8,421 bases of DNA, taken from assembly GCA_964531165.1 (NCBI GenBank), contig CAZHEA010000111.1, positions 1 through 8,421 of the forward strand, given 5' to 3'. This document shows positions 1-5,340 of the stretch, piece by piece; the first letter of the stretch is position 1, and each line of letters begins with the position of its first letter. The notes beneath the pieces were generated by a model. It was not told the origin of the DNA. It searched no databases and was given only the letters and a program-made list of their open reading frames with translations. The stretch is from SZUA-229 sp964531165. Lineage in GTDB: Bacteria > Pseudomonadota > Gammaproteobacteria > SZUA-229. Both the position numbers and the translations under genes were made by a program.

Positions 1-732
1 GGTTAAACCAAAGCAGGGAATTTCATCGCCACTGGATAACCGTGGCAGATAAAAATCTTTTTGTGCTTCGGTGCCATAGTGCATTAATAATTCACCCGGC
101 CCCAAAGAGTTGGGAACCATTACGGTGACGGCAGTAGAAATGCTGCGTCCGGCAATTTTCATGACTACACTGGAATGGCCGAGTGCGGAAAATTCTAAAC
201 CGCCGTAGGATTTTGGAATGATCATGGCGAAGAATTTATTTTTCTTTAAAAATGCCCACACCGGTTTTGGCAGGTCGTGATCCACCTGATTAATTTTCCA
301 GTCGTCGATCATGGCGCACAGTTCTTCGACCGGGCCATCGATAAACGCCTGTTCTTCAGCGCTTAATTTTGATGGTGTTAAATCACGAATTTTTGAGTAG
401 TCGGGCTTGCCGCTGAATAAATCAACTTCCCACCAGGTTTTACCTGCATCGAGTGCTTCCTGTTCAGTTTTGGAAATGCTGGGCATAGAGCTGCGCATAA
501 ATTCGAGTAGCGGTTCGGCAATATATTTCTGCCGGAACTGTGGCACATTCAACGGCACCACTATTGCAAGGAATAATGCCCAGATAATAAATAAGCTCGA
601 TAACCCTGCGATACCGGAAAAGGTAAACAAAATTAATACTATACCCAGCGCACCACTCCAGATTGTCTGCGGTAATCGCAGATAGGCGGCGGTGCCTATA
701 GTGACGATAAAAATTAATAGCCAGGTAATCAT
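1..732 (-). CDS. fadE: Acyl-CoA dehydrogenase FadE, long membrane-anchored form (N-terminal 244 codons, partial)
   Basis: The enzyme catalyses the first step of fatty acid beta-oxidation, turning acyl-CoA into trans-2-enoyl-CoA with FAD as cofactor. Translation of the minus strand from the ATG at 732 gives 244 uninterrupted residues up to the window edge. The family is usually about 800 aa, so the catalytic core is mostly outside. Residues 2-18, 25-40 and 43-62 are strongly hydrophobic and look like N-terminal membrane segments. The soluble part carries motifs that I recognise from E. coli FadE: DAGKTWWEVDLFSGKPD (95-111), AEEQAFIDGPVEELC (125-139), FFAMIIPKSYGGLEFSA (167-183), PNSLGPGELL (207-216) and the closing IPCFGLT. 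AGGAG at 739-743, 6 nt upstream, supports the start. It lies 130 bp downstream of the cysteine hydrolase gene on the same strand and could receive read-through. I see no convincing FadR operator upstream. The assignment is firm, but activity cannot be judged from this fragment. Confidence 0.93.
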   Translation of the reverse strand, partial: MITWLLIFIVTIGTAAYLRLPQTIWSGALGIVLILFTFSGIAGLSSLFIIWALFLAIVVPLNVPQFRQKYIAEPLLEFMRSSMPSISKTEQEALDAGKTWWEVDLFSGKPDYSKIRDLTPSKLSAEEQAFIDGPVEELCAMIDDWKINQVDHDLPKPVWAFLKKNKFFAMIIPKSYGGLEFSALGHSSVVMKIAGRSISTAVTVMVPNSLGPGELLMHYGTEAQKDFYLPRLSSGDEIPCFGLT

Positions 733-782
733 GTCGATCTCCTAAAAAAATGGGTCAGGGTTTCTTTCCGTGTCATTGTTAT

Positions 783-811
783 TTTAAATAATTAATCTTA
801 ATTGTTGTCAT
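783..811 (-). promoter_or_regulatory. Candidate sigma-70 promoter for fadE
   Basis: On the minus strand ATGACA (811-806) and TTTAAA (788-783) are 17 nt apart, giving 5/6 and 4/6 matches to the consensus. Transcription would start near 776, leaving a leader of about 44 nt that contains the AGGAG of fadE. The stretch is very AT-rich, so a chance match is possible. No terminator hairpin is visible between the upstream gene and fadE. Confidence 0.3.
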
Positions 812-862
812 ATCGGTTTGGCGCTAATCACGCTTTAACCAGAAAATATTATAGTCATAATT

Positions 863-1807
863 TCACCCAGAGCTGTCTTTCACGTTATCAGTCTGAAAAG
901 CATCAGCCGTTTTAACCTCTGCATTGCTTTGAACTTCATCATCCAGTTTCGCTTCAACTGTTGTGCGAATAGTTTTCGGTGCCAGCATACTCATATCCTG
1001 CTCATCATTTAACACAATACCATCTTTGCCCCAGGGCATTCTTTGATATATCGCTAGTTCATCAAAGTCGAGTATCGGGTATTTAATAACATCAAAATAC
1101 GGTGAGTAGTCAAAATCTTTAGGCGTGATTAAACGCGTGTTACGTTTATACATAATCAGCTCACCATCTTCATTGCGGTGCAATACCGGCAAAATTGGAT
1201 AGTGCACTGAAGCAAATGCTTCCGCCATCATGGTTGAGCAAACCGTGTGTGTTGGAGTGCCCGCATTGTGTTCAAATAAACTCGAGCGCCAGCGCCGGGG
1301 TAGCAGTGCGTATGGAAATAAAAATCGCGCCAGATCAAATATCTGGCGCACGTTATAGTTTGTGCCAAGGCGGTTTATTGAATAGGCAATGACTTTTTGT
1401 GAGTCGTGGCGGGTAATGCTACTCGGGCGGCATATACGTAAATGATCGTCACGATATTTGCTGATATTATCAACAATAGTTCCCACGCCTAACTGCGATT
1501 CGATAATTAACTGGTCATCCATCTCTCCCTGATGAAATTTCTGTATAAACTGGCGTAGCATTGGGTCGTCAATATTGTGTAATCGGCCAATATAAATGGC
1601 TGAATGTGTCCAGCTACTCAGGGTGATGGTTTTTATTATCTCGCTGATCGGTGAGCGCCCCTCAACCAGAATGACATCGCCTGGACGTATTTCATAGCGC
1701 AGTCGATCGAAATCTGACAGTGGCATATCGCTGTCTTCACGATTGGTGCTTAACCAGCCGACAATTTTATCCCAGATTGAATTTCGAATTTTACTGAAAA
1801 TATTCAG
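863..1807 (-). CDS. YiiX/YebB-type permuted papain-fold cysteine hydrolase, probable CTG start
   Basis: This looks like a member of the NlpC/P60-related permuted papain family (YiiX/YebB-like), whose members are predicted amidases or peptidases. The substrate is unknown. Counting from the internal ATG at 1726 (287 aa), the sequence shows RPGDVILVEG (14-23), WTHSAIYIG with candidate catalytic His41, IIESQLG with candidate polar residue Glu76, and THTVCSTMMAEAF with candidate nucleophile Cys163. The His-before-Cys order fits the permuted fold. The last 45 or so residues are acidic and low in complexity. I place the start at CTG 1807 because the frame stays open and protein-like upstream of the ATG (IWDKIVGWLSTN), GGGAG lies 7 nt before it, and a TATAAT lies just beyond. 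That gives 314 aa. ATT at 1801 or ATG at 1726 are the alternatives. There is no signal peptide, but the added N-terminus could form an amphipathic helix. The next gene downstream on this strand is fadE, and no functional link is evident. Confidence 0.75.
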   Translation of the reverse strand: MNIFSKIRNSIWDKIVGWLSTNREDSDMPLSDFDRLRYEIRPGDVILVEGRSPISEIIKTITLSSWTHSAIYIGRLHNIDDPMLRQFIQKFHQGEMDDQLIIESQLGVGTIVDNISKYRDDHLRICRPSSITRHDSQKVIAYSINRLGTNYNVRQIFDLARFLFPYALLPRRWRSSLFEHNAGTPTHTVCSTMMAEAFASVHYPILPVLHRNEDGELIMYKRNTRLITPKDFDYSPYFDVIKYPILDFDELAIYQRMPWGKDGIVLNDEQDMSMLAPKTIRTTVEAKLDDEVQSNAEVKTADAFQTDNVKDSSG

Positions 1808-1814
1808 CTCGCTG

Positions 1815-1819
1815 CTCCC
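1815..1819 (-). promoter_or_regulatory. Ribosome binding site that selects the upstream non-ATG start
   Basis: GGGAG on the minus strand sits 7 nt before CTG 1807 and 13 nt before ATT 1801. The internal ATG at 1726 has only a weak GAAGA upstream. Spacing therefore favours CTG as the initiation codon. Confidence 0.45.
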
Positions 1820-1833
1820 GGCGCTTCGTTATT

Positions 1834-1839
1834 ATTATA
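1834..1839 (-). promoter_or_regulatory. Candidate -10 element for the cysteine hydrolase gene
   Basis: A perfect TATAAT reads on the minus strand at 1839-1834. No good -35 box is seen 16-18 nt upstream. Transcription would begin near 1827, placing GGGAG (1819-1815) and the proposed CTG start (1807) within about 20 nt. This order of elements is the main support for the upstream start. Confidence 0.4.
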
Positions 1840-1967
1840 GACAGTGATTTTATCTATGAGTTTAGTCATAAATGAGTATTTTTGCCTTTAGAGTCTCTAT
1901 TTATATAAAGCGACGAGAGGCTGACTTTATTTGATGTTAACTAGCATGTCTGTCGGCTGAACATTTT

Positions 1968-2121
1968 AAATCCCCTTAGTCCCGCTTTTTCAAAGGGGGA
2001 GGTTTTTAGCCCCTCTCTCAGTAAATAGAGGTTGGGGGATATTTTACCCCCGTTCTTAGTAAGGAGAGGTTGGGGTATATTTTAGCCCCCCTCTTAGTAA
2101 AAGAGGGGTTGGGGGAGATTT
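1968..2121. repeat. Array of four degenerate C-run/G-run hairpin units (array 1)
   Basis: Four related units lie head to tail: 1968-2009, 2010-2046, 2047-2085 and 2086-2121. The last three have a period of 37-39 bp. Each pairs a C-rich left half with a G-rich right half around a CTTAGTAA-like centre. The clearest is CCCCTCTT-AGTAA-AAGAGGGG in the fourth unit, with an 8-bp stem. Units two to four carry GGTTGGGG, followed by ATATTTT or AGATTTT as a linker. The array starts AAATCCCC and ends GGGGGAGATTT, so its outer edges are themselves inverted repeats. It fills much of the 389-bp gap between the hydrolase start and the aminotransferase stop. The remainder of that gap (1840-1967 and 2122-2196) is AT-rich with no gene visible. 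It is the same family as the array at 5012-5181. Confidence 0.85.
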
Positions 2122-2196
2122 TCACACAGCCTGATTTTACTAATGTTAAATATTGCATATATCAGTTTAAACCTTCATTTTAAAGGAGGCGGTCTT

Positions 2197-3339
2197 CTAT
2201 TCTCCGGCATATCCTTCAACGTATTCAAGCAGTCGCTCAAACTCTGTCGGCTGATTATAATAATGTGGCGATATGCGTATTCCACCCCCACGTGGCGCAC
2301 AAACCACGCCTTTTTCAACCAGGTAATGATACAGTGCCTGAAGGTCTGCACCTTCCTTTTTAAAGGTAAATATTCCTGCATGCCGGTTAATATCAACCGG
2401 GCTAAGTATGGATATATCACTCAGTTGAGAAAACAGTTTAATCAGTGTTTGTACATTATTGAGTACAGCAGACTCAATAGTAGGCATGCCGTGTTTCAAT
2501 AACAGGCCGGTACTGGCATGCAGGGCATGGGTTGCCAGGGTGTTCGGGCTGCCGCATTCAAACCGCCGGGCACTCTTGGCGGGTTGCCAGTGAGTCATAT
2601 TATCGAAGTCGGATAAATCTTCCACCATGTGCCAGCCGAATTGCTGCAGTTGCAGCTCCGCCATGCTAGATTGCTTACAGTAAAACAGAGCCAGACCTTC
2701 CGGGCCGAGCATCCATTTGTGGCCGTCGGCAATCACAAAATCCGCCTGCATGTCCTGTACATCAAATTGCAGGGCACCAATTTGCTGGATCGCATCAACA
2801 CAATATAAGGCATGATAGGACTGACAGGCTTTGCCCAAAAGCTGCAAATTCATCCGTAGGCCCGAGGCATATTGCACGGCGCTGATACTCAGCAGTCGGG
2901 TGCGATTATCCATTTGTTCAATTATGGCTTTTTCCGGGTAGTCAGTATTGCTGATATTGGCGATACGTAACTCAACCCCCTGTGCGCGTAAAGCATCCCA
3001 GACAATAAAATTAGACGGGAATTCTTCATTGCTAATCACAATATTATCACCGTCCCGCCACTCAATGCCTTTGGCAATAATAGATAAGCCTTCGGATGTG
3101 TTTTTAAGCAGGGCGATTTCATCGGCAGATTCGGCGTTAATTAGTGTTGCCAGATTGTGTTTAAGCTGTTGTTCAACTTTTAGCCACTGTAAGTAATGAC
3201 TGGAACCGACCGCACCATTCTCATCGGCTAATTGCTTAACTGCCTGTACAGTGCGCACAGGCCAGGGCGCTACCGCTGCATGGTTAAGGTAAATGAGATT
3301 CGGGTCGAGGTTAAAGTCCTGTTGAAATGAAGTGCACAT
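2197..3339 (-). CDS. Class V PLP-dependent aminotransferase-fold enzyme (isopenicillin N epimerase-like group)
   Basis: This is a 380-aa fold-type I PLP enzyme of the class V family, which includes cysteine desulfurases, isopenicillin N epimerases and kynureninase-like enzymes. Visible motifs are YLNHAAVAPWP (17-27), NTSEG (80-84, phosphate contact), VDAIQQIG with Asp182 expected to bind the PLP pyridine nitrogen, DGHKWMLGPEG with Lys208 as the Schiff-base lysine, FECGSPN (260-266), and a C-terminal APRGGGIRISPHYYN with Arg350 and Arg355, one of which probably binds the substrate carboxylate. The RTGHHC-type loop with the catalytic cysteine of SufS-class desulfurases is absent, so I do not call it a desulfurase. 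It probably acts in the cytosol, and the substrate is unknown. The ATG at 3339 has no clear Shine-Dalgarno sequence, but it places the N-terminal motif at the usual distance. It is divergent from the CYTH gene, 78 bp away. Downstream it runs into the hairpin array. Confidence 0.85.
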   Translation of the reverse strand: MCTSFQQDFNLDPNLIYLNHAAVAPWPVRTVQAVKQLADENGAVGSSHYLQWLKVEQQLKHNLATLINAESADEIALLKNTSEGLSIIAKGIEWRDGDNIVISNEEFPSNFIVWDALRAQGVELRIANISNTDYPEKAIIEQMDNRTRLLSISAVQYASGLRMNLQLLGKACQSYHALYCVDAIQQIGALQFDVQDMQADFVIADGHKWMLGPEGLALFYCKQSSMAELQLQQFGWHMVEDLSDFDNMTHWQPAKSARRFECGSPNTLATHALHASTGLLLKHGMPTIESAVLNNVQTLIKLFSQLSDISILSPVDINRHAGIFTFKKEGADLQALYHYLVEKGVVCAPRGGGIRISPHYYNQPTEFERLLEYVEGYAGE

Positions 3340-3417
3340 ATTGTTTTTATTGTATCCATTGCCGGTACGTTAGAAGATAGCACCATTAACATATGAAACA
3401 AAACCATAGAGATAATT

Positions 3418-3885
3418 ATGCCTATTGAAATTGAACGAAAATTTTTACTGGCAAATGATAACTGGCGCCAGCAGGTGAGTCAGTCATTCAGAATACGTCA
3501 GGGTTATATGGGGGAAATCGATAAAGCCTCGGTACGCATTAGAGTGCAGGGAGATAAAGCCAATATTAATATTAAAAGTGCAACGCTGTCGATGCGACGC
3601 ATGGAGTATGAATATGCAATACCACTGAGCGAAGCCGAAGAAATGCTCGATCAGTTATGTAAACAGCCGCAGGTTAATAAAACTCGCTATATCGTCGAAC
3701 AGGGTAAACACAAGTGGGAAATTGATGAGTTTTACGGGAATAATGCCGGGTTGTTTGTAGCCGAAATAGAGCTGGATGATGAGGCCGAAGCTTTTGTAAA
3801 ACCCGAATGGATTGGCAAAGAGGTGACGCAAGACCCGCGTTATTATAATGTTAATCTGATTAAGCATCCGTTTAACAGCTGGTAG
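3418..3885 (+). CDS. CYTH domain / triphosphate tunnel metalloenzyme, probable inorganic triphosphatase
   Basis: This is a 155-aa single-domain CYTH protein. The family forms a beta-barrel tunnel lined with charged residues that hydrolyses or transfers triphosphates with a divalent metal. The signature ExExK is present at the very N-terminus (Glu4, Glu6, Lys8 in EIERKFL). RQGY (27-30), VRIRVQG (39-45, Arg40 and Arg42), INIKS (50-54, Lys53), EYEYAIP (63-69), KTRY (88-91), WEIDEFYG (100-107), VAEIELDDE (114-122) and the RYYN and KHPF ends follow in the expected order. Size and motifs resemble the Nitrosomonas europaea enzyme characterised as a tripolyphosphatase. This is why I prefer inorganic triphosphatase over class IV adenylate cyclase, which shares the fold. 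The start is fixed by the signature. The upstream AGAGA is only a weak ribosome binding site. A large palindrome follows 13 bp after the stop. Confidence 0.88.
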   Translation: MPIEIERKFLLANDNWRQQVSQSFRIRQGYMGEIDKASVRIRVQGDKANINIKSATLSMRRMEYEYAIPLSEAEEMLDQLCKQPQVNKTRYIVEQGKHKWEIDEFYGNNAGLFVAEIELDDEAEAFVKPEWIGKEVTQDPRYYNVNLIKHPFNSW

Positions 3886-3898
3886 TCTTTAAAATCAA

Positions 3899-4008
3899 AA
3901 GCCGTTGTCCGCAAATGAACGCAAAACACGCAAATAAAAACATTATGGGTTTGTGTACCTGTGGCGCACAAATTTGAAAAGTTAACATTTATTTGTGGGC
4001 AACGGCTT
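3899..4008. repeat. Nested 110-bp palindromic element (MITE-like)
   Basis: The left arm 3899-3918 (AAGCCGTTGTCCGCAAATGA) pairs with 3989-4008 over 20 consecutive positions, three of them G-T wobbles and none mismatched. Inside lies a second hairpin, TTTGTGT (3950-3956) with GCACAAA (3966-3972). Next to the left arm are short direct repeats beginning CGCAAA (from 3911, 3920 and 3929). ATCA occurs next to both ends (3894-3897 and 4009-4012), a possible but weak target-site duplication. It encodes no protein. If transcribed it would fold strongly behind the CYTH gene. I recall similar CGCAAATGAACGC repeats between genes in other gammaproteobacteria, without a precise source. Confidence 0.75.
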
Positions 4009-4028
4009 ATCATCCTTATAGCTCTATT

Positions 4029-4059
4029 TTGAGGCCACAGATTGGGTCTATGCTATAAT
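4029..4059 (+). promoter_or_regulatory. Promoter of the response regulator gene, extended -10 type
   Basis: TGCTATAAT (4051-4059) is a perfect -10 hexamer with an extended -10 TG. The best -35 candidate, TTGAGG (4029-4034), is 19 nt away, which the extended -10 can tolerate. Transcription would start near 4066, giving a leader of about 26 nt with AAGAGG in it. Confidence 0.6.
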
Positions 4060-4077
4060 TAAAACAATAAAAATGAA

Positions 4078-4083
4078 AAGAGG
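4078..4083 (+). promoter_or_regulatory. Ribosome binding site that selects the GTG start of the response regulator
   Basis: AAGAGG ends 8 nt before GTG 4092, the usual distance. A competing ATG at 4087 is only 3 nt away and opens a frame of five codons that stops at 4104. Confidence 0.6.
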
Positions 4084-4091
4084 CACATGCA

Positions 4092-4736
4092 GTGGCTAAA
4101 ATAAAAGTCATGCTGGTAGATGACCACGATTTAATTAGATATGGATTAAGGCGACTGCTTGAAGATCAGGTGGGCATAGAAGTCGTCGACGAAGCCAACA
4201 GTGGTGAACTCGCGCTGGAAAAAGTACGTAAGGTTAAACCTGATGTCATTTTAATGGATATCAATATGCCGGGCATTGGTGGTTTTGAAGCCACCTCCCG
4301 CTTAAGTAAAACCCATCCCGAATGCAAAGTTATTGTACTTACCGTGCACAGTGAAGGTCCGCTTCCAAAACGTTTACTAGAAGCCGGGGCAGTGGGCTAT
4401 TTAACTAAGGGCTGTCCGGTAGAAGAAATGGTAGAAGCCATTCAAAAAGTGAATGCAGGGCAGCGTTATATTGCACCGACCATTGCTCAGCAATTAGCGC
4501 TTTCTATGTTACCCGGTGAAGAGTCATTAATTGATGTTTTGTCGCAACGTGAGTTGCAGGTGCTGATTATGATTAGTCAGGGCATGCGCACCAATGCTAT
4601 TTCTGAACAGCTATCTTTAAGCCCGAAAACCATCAGTACCTATCGAAAGCGTCTGCATGAGAAGCTCGATGTTTCTAATGATGTTGAAATGATGCATCTG
4701 GCCATTAAACATGGTTTGCTAGAAACTGATCACTAG
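4092..4736 (+). CDS. uvrY: GacA/UvrY-type LuxR-family response regulator
   Basis: This 214-aa protein is the cytosolic DNA-binding partner of a BarA/GacS-type hybrid sensor kinase. In known species the pair activates small RNAs that sequester CsrA/RsmA and so controls carbon use, virulence and stationary-phase traits. The receiver domain (about 4-120) has the acidic pair Asp10/Asp11, phospho-acceptor Asp56 in VILMDINMPG, Thr84 in LTVHSE and Lys106 in YLTKG. A NarL/LuxR-type HTH follows (about 148-208) with LSQRELQVLIM and LSLSPKTISTYRKRL. The stretch MPGIGGFEAT, then LTVHSEGPLP, is typical of GacA/UvrY. The start is GTG, supported by AAGAGG 8 nt upstream and by the family N-terminus. Position upstream of uvrC confirms orthology, though here 604 bp and a terminator intervene. 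The gene is equally well called gacA. No sensor gene is in the window. Confidence 0.93.
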   Translation: MAKIKVMLVDDHDLIRYGLRRLLEDQVGIEVVDEANSGELALEKVRKVKPDVILMDINMPGIGGFEATSRLSKTHPECKVIVLTVHSEGPLPKRLLEAGAVGYLTKGCPVEEMVEAIQKVNAGQRYIAPTIAQQLALSMLPGEESLIDVLSQRELQVLIMISQGMRTNAISEQLSLSPKTISTYRKRLHEKLDVSNDVEMMHLAIKHGLLETDH

Positions 4737-4826
4737 TGATGTTAAGCAGTAAAATCAAATAGTTAGTTTGCTTAATGAAAGTCGTTTGTTTTTAATATGC
4801 GAACTTTTATGGCTAAAACTGCAGAG

Positions 4827-4850
4827 AACACCCGCTTTATAGCGGGTGTT
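4827..4850 (+). terminator. Intrinsic terminator after the response regulator gene
   Basis: AACACCCGCT (4827-4836) and AGCGGGTGTT (4841-4850) form a perfect 10-bp stem around a TTAT loop, with T-rich sequence at the 3' side (GTGTTTTG). It lies 90 bp after the stop codon. Nothing gene-like is seen between the stop and the hairpin, or from there to the repeat array at 5012. Confidence 0.8.
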
Positions 4851-5011
4851 TTGCATTAGGGTCGATTTTATCAGATAATTTCTTATCTAAAACTATTTAA
4901 TATCAATAAGTTGCCGTATATATGCGATGTTAATTATCATTTGTGTTTCGGCTGTTTTTAAGTGGTTTATGGGGCTAGTTTTGGGTCGTGGAACATTTAT
5001 TGTGGTGGGCT

Positions 5012-5181
5012 AAATCCCCCTCAATCCCCCTTTTACTAAGGGGGAGGCTTCATGCTCTCTTCTTTTACTAAGGTGAAAGCTTCATACCCCCTTCTTTTGT
5101 AAAGGGGGGCTTCATGGCTTCTTTTTCCAGGGGGAAAGCTTCATACTCCCCTCTTAGAAAAACAGGGGTTGGGGGAGATTT
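5012..5181. repeat. Array of degenerate C-run/G-run hairpin units with GCTTCAT linkers (array 2)
   Basis: About five units follow one another. Well-formed hairpins include CCCCCTT/AAGGGGG at 5026-5044 and at 5087-5108. Others have decayed. The linker GCTTCAT occurs four times, at 5047, 5079, 5109 and 5138, so the period is 29-32 bp. The array begins AAATCCCCCTCAATCCCCC and ends GGGGTTGGGGGAGATTT, again roughly inverted edges. TTACTAAG or its complement CTTAG marks the loops, as in the array at 1968-2121. It sits in the 604-bp gap between the regulator and uvrC. I see no gene in that gap. Confidence 0.85.
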
Positions 5182-5236
5182 AATTCAGTACTGCACATTA
5201 ATAAAATATTGTAATTTATCTTCACATCTTAATTCT

Positions 5237-5245
5237 TGATATACT
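5237..5245 (+). promoter_or_regulatory. Candidate extended -10 promoter for uvrC
   Basis: TGATATACT gives a TATACT hexamer with an upstream TG, just after array 2. No good -35 hexamer is found at 16-18 nt. Transcription would begin near 5252, leaving a leader of about 90 nt. Because an intrinsic terminator closes the upstream gene, uvrC needs its own promoter, and this is the best candidate seen. Confidence 0.4.
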
Positions 5246-5340
5246 CAGTAGCCGAGCGATAATTCAAAATTACATTTAACTGAATGAGCATTTTTCAATT
5301 GAACTTACTGAACTTTATTGACTAATTCACAGCACTTTTA

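Noticed and set aside
407..685. Plus-strand frame of 92 codons inside fadE
   Set aside because: It is antisense to the conserved FadE N-terminus and its translation shows no family resemblance.
733..862. FadR or PsrA operator upstream of fadE
   Set aside because: Only fragments such as TCTGGTTAAAG are present on the minus strand, with no palindromic match to a known consensus.
1968..2121. CRISPR array or tandem binding sites for a repressor
   Set aside because: Units are continuous degenerate palindromes without unique spacers, and the same family recurs at an unrelated locus.
2143..2502. Plus-strand open frame of 119 codons overlapping the end of the PLP enzyme gene
   Set aside because: It lies antisense to a well-supported gene, its product has no recognisable motif and is unusually rich in aromatic and cysteine residues, as expected of a chance frame.
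2197..3339. Cysteine desulfurase (SufS/IscS)
   Set aside because: The catalytic cysteine loop is missing and there are no suf or isc genes nearby.
3340..3417. Divergent promoter pair between the PLP enzyme and the CYTH gene
   Set aside because: Promoters must be near, but no hexamer pair with acceptable spacing stood out on either strand, so none is annotated.
3418..3885. Class IV adenylate cyclase (CyaB)
   Set aside because: The fold and ExExK signature are shared, but the length and motifs are closer to the Nitrosomonas-type triphosphatase. Biochemistry would be needed to exclude cyclase activity fully.
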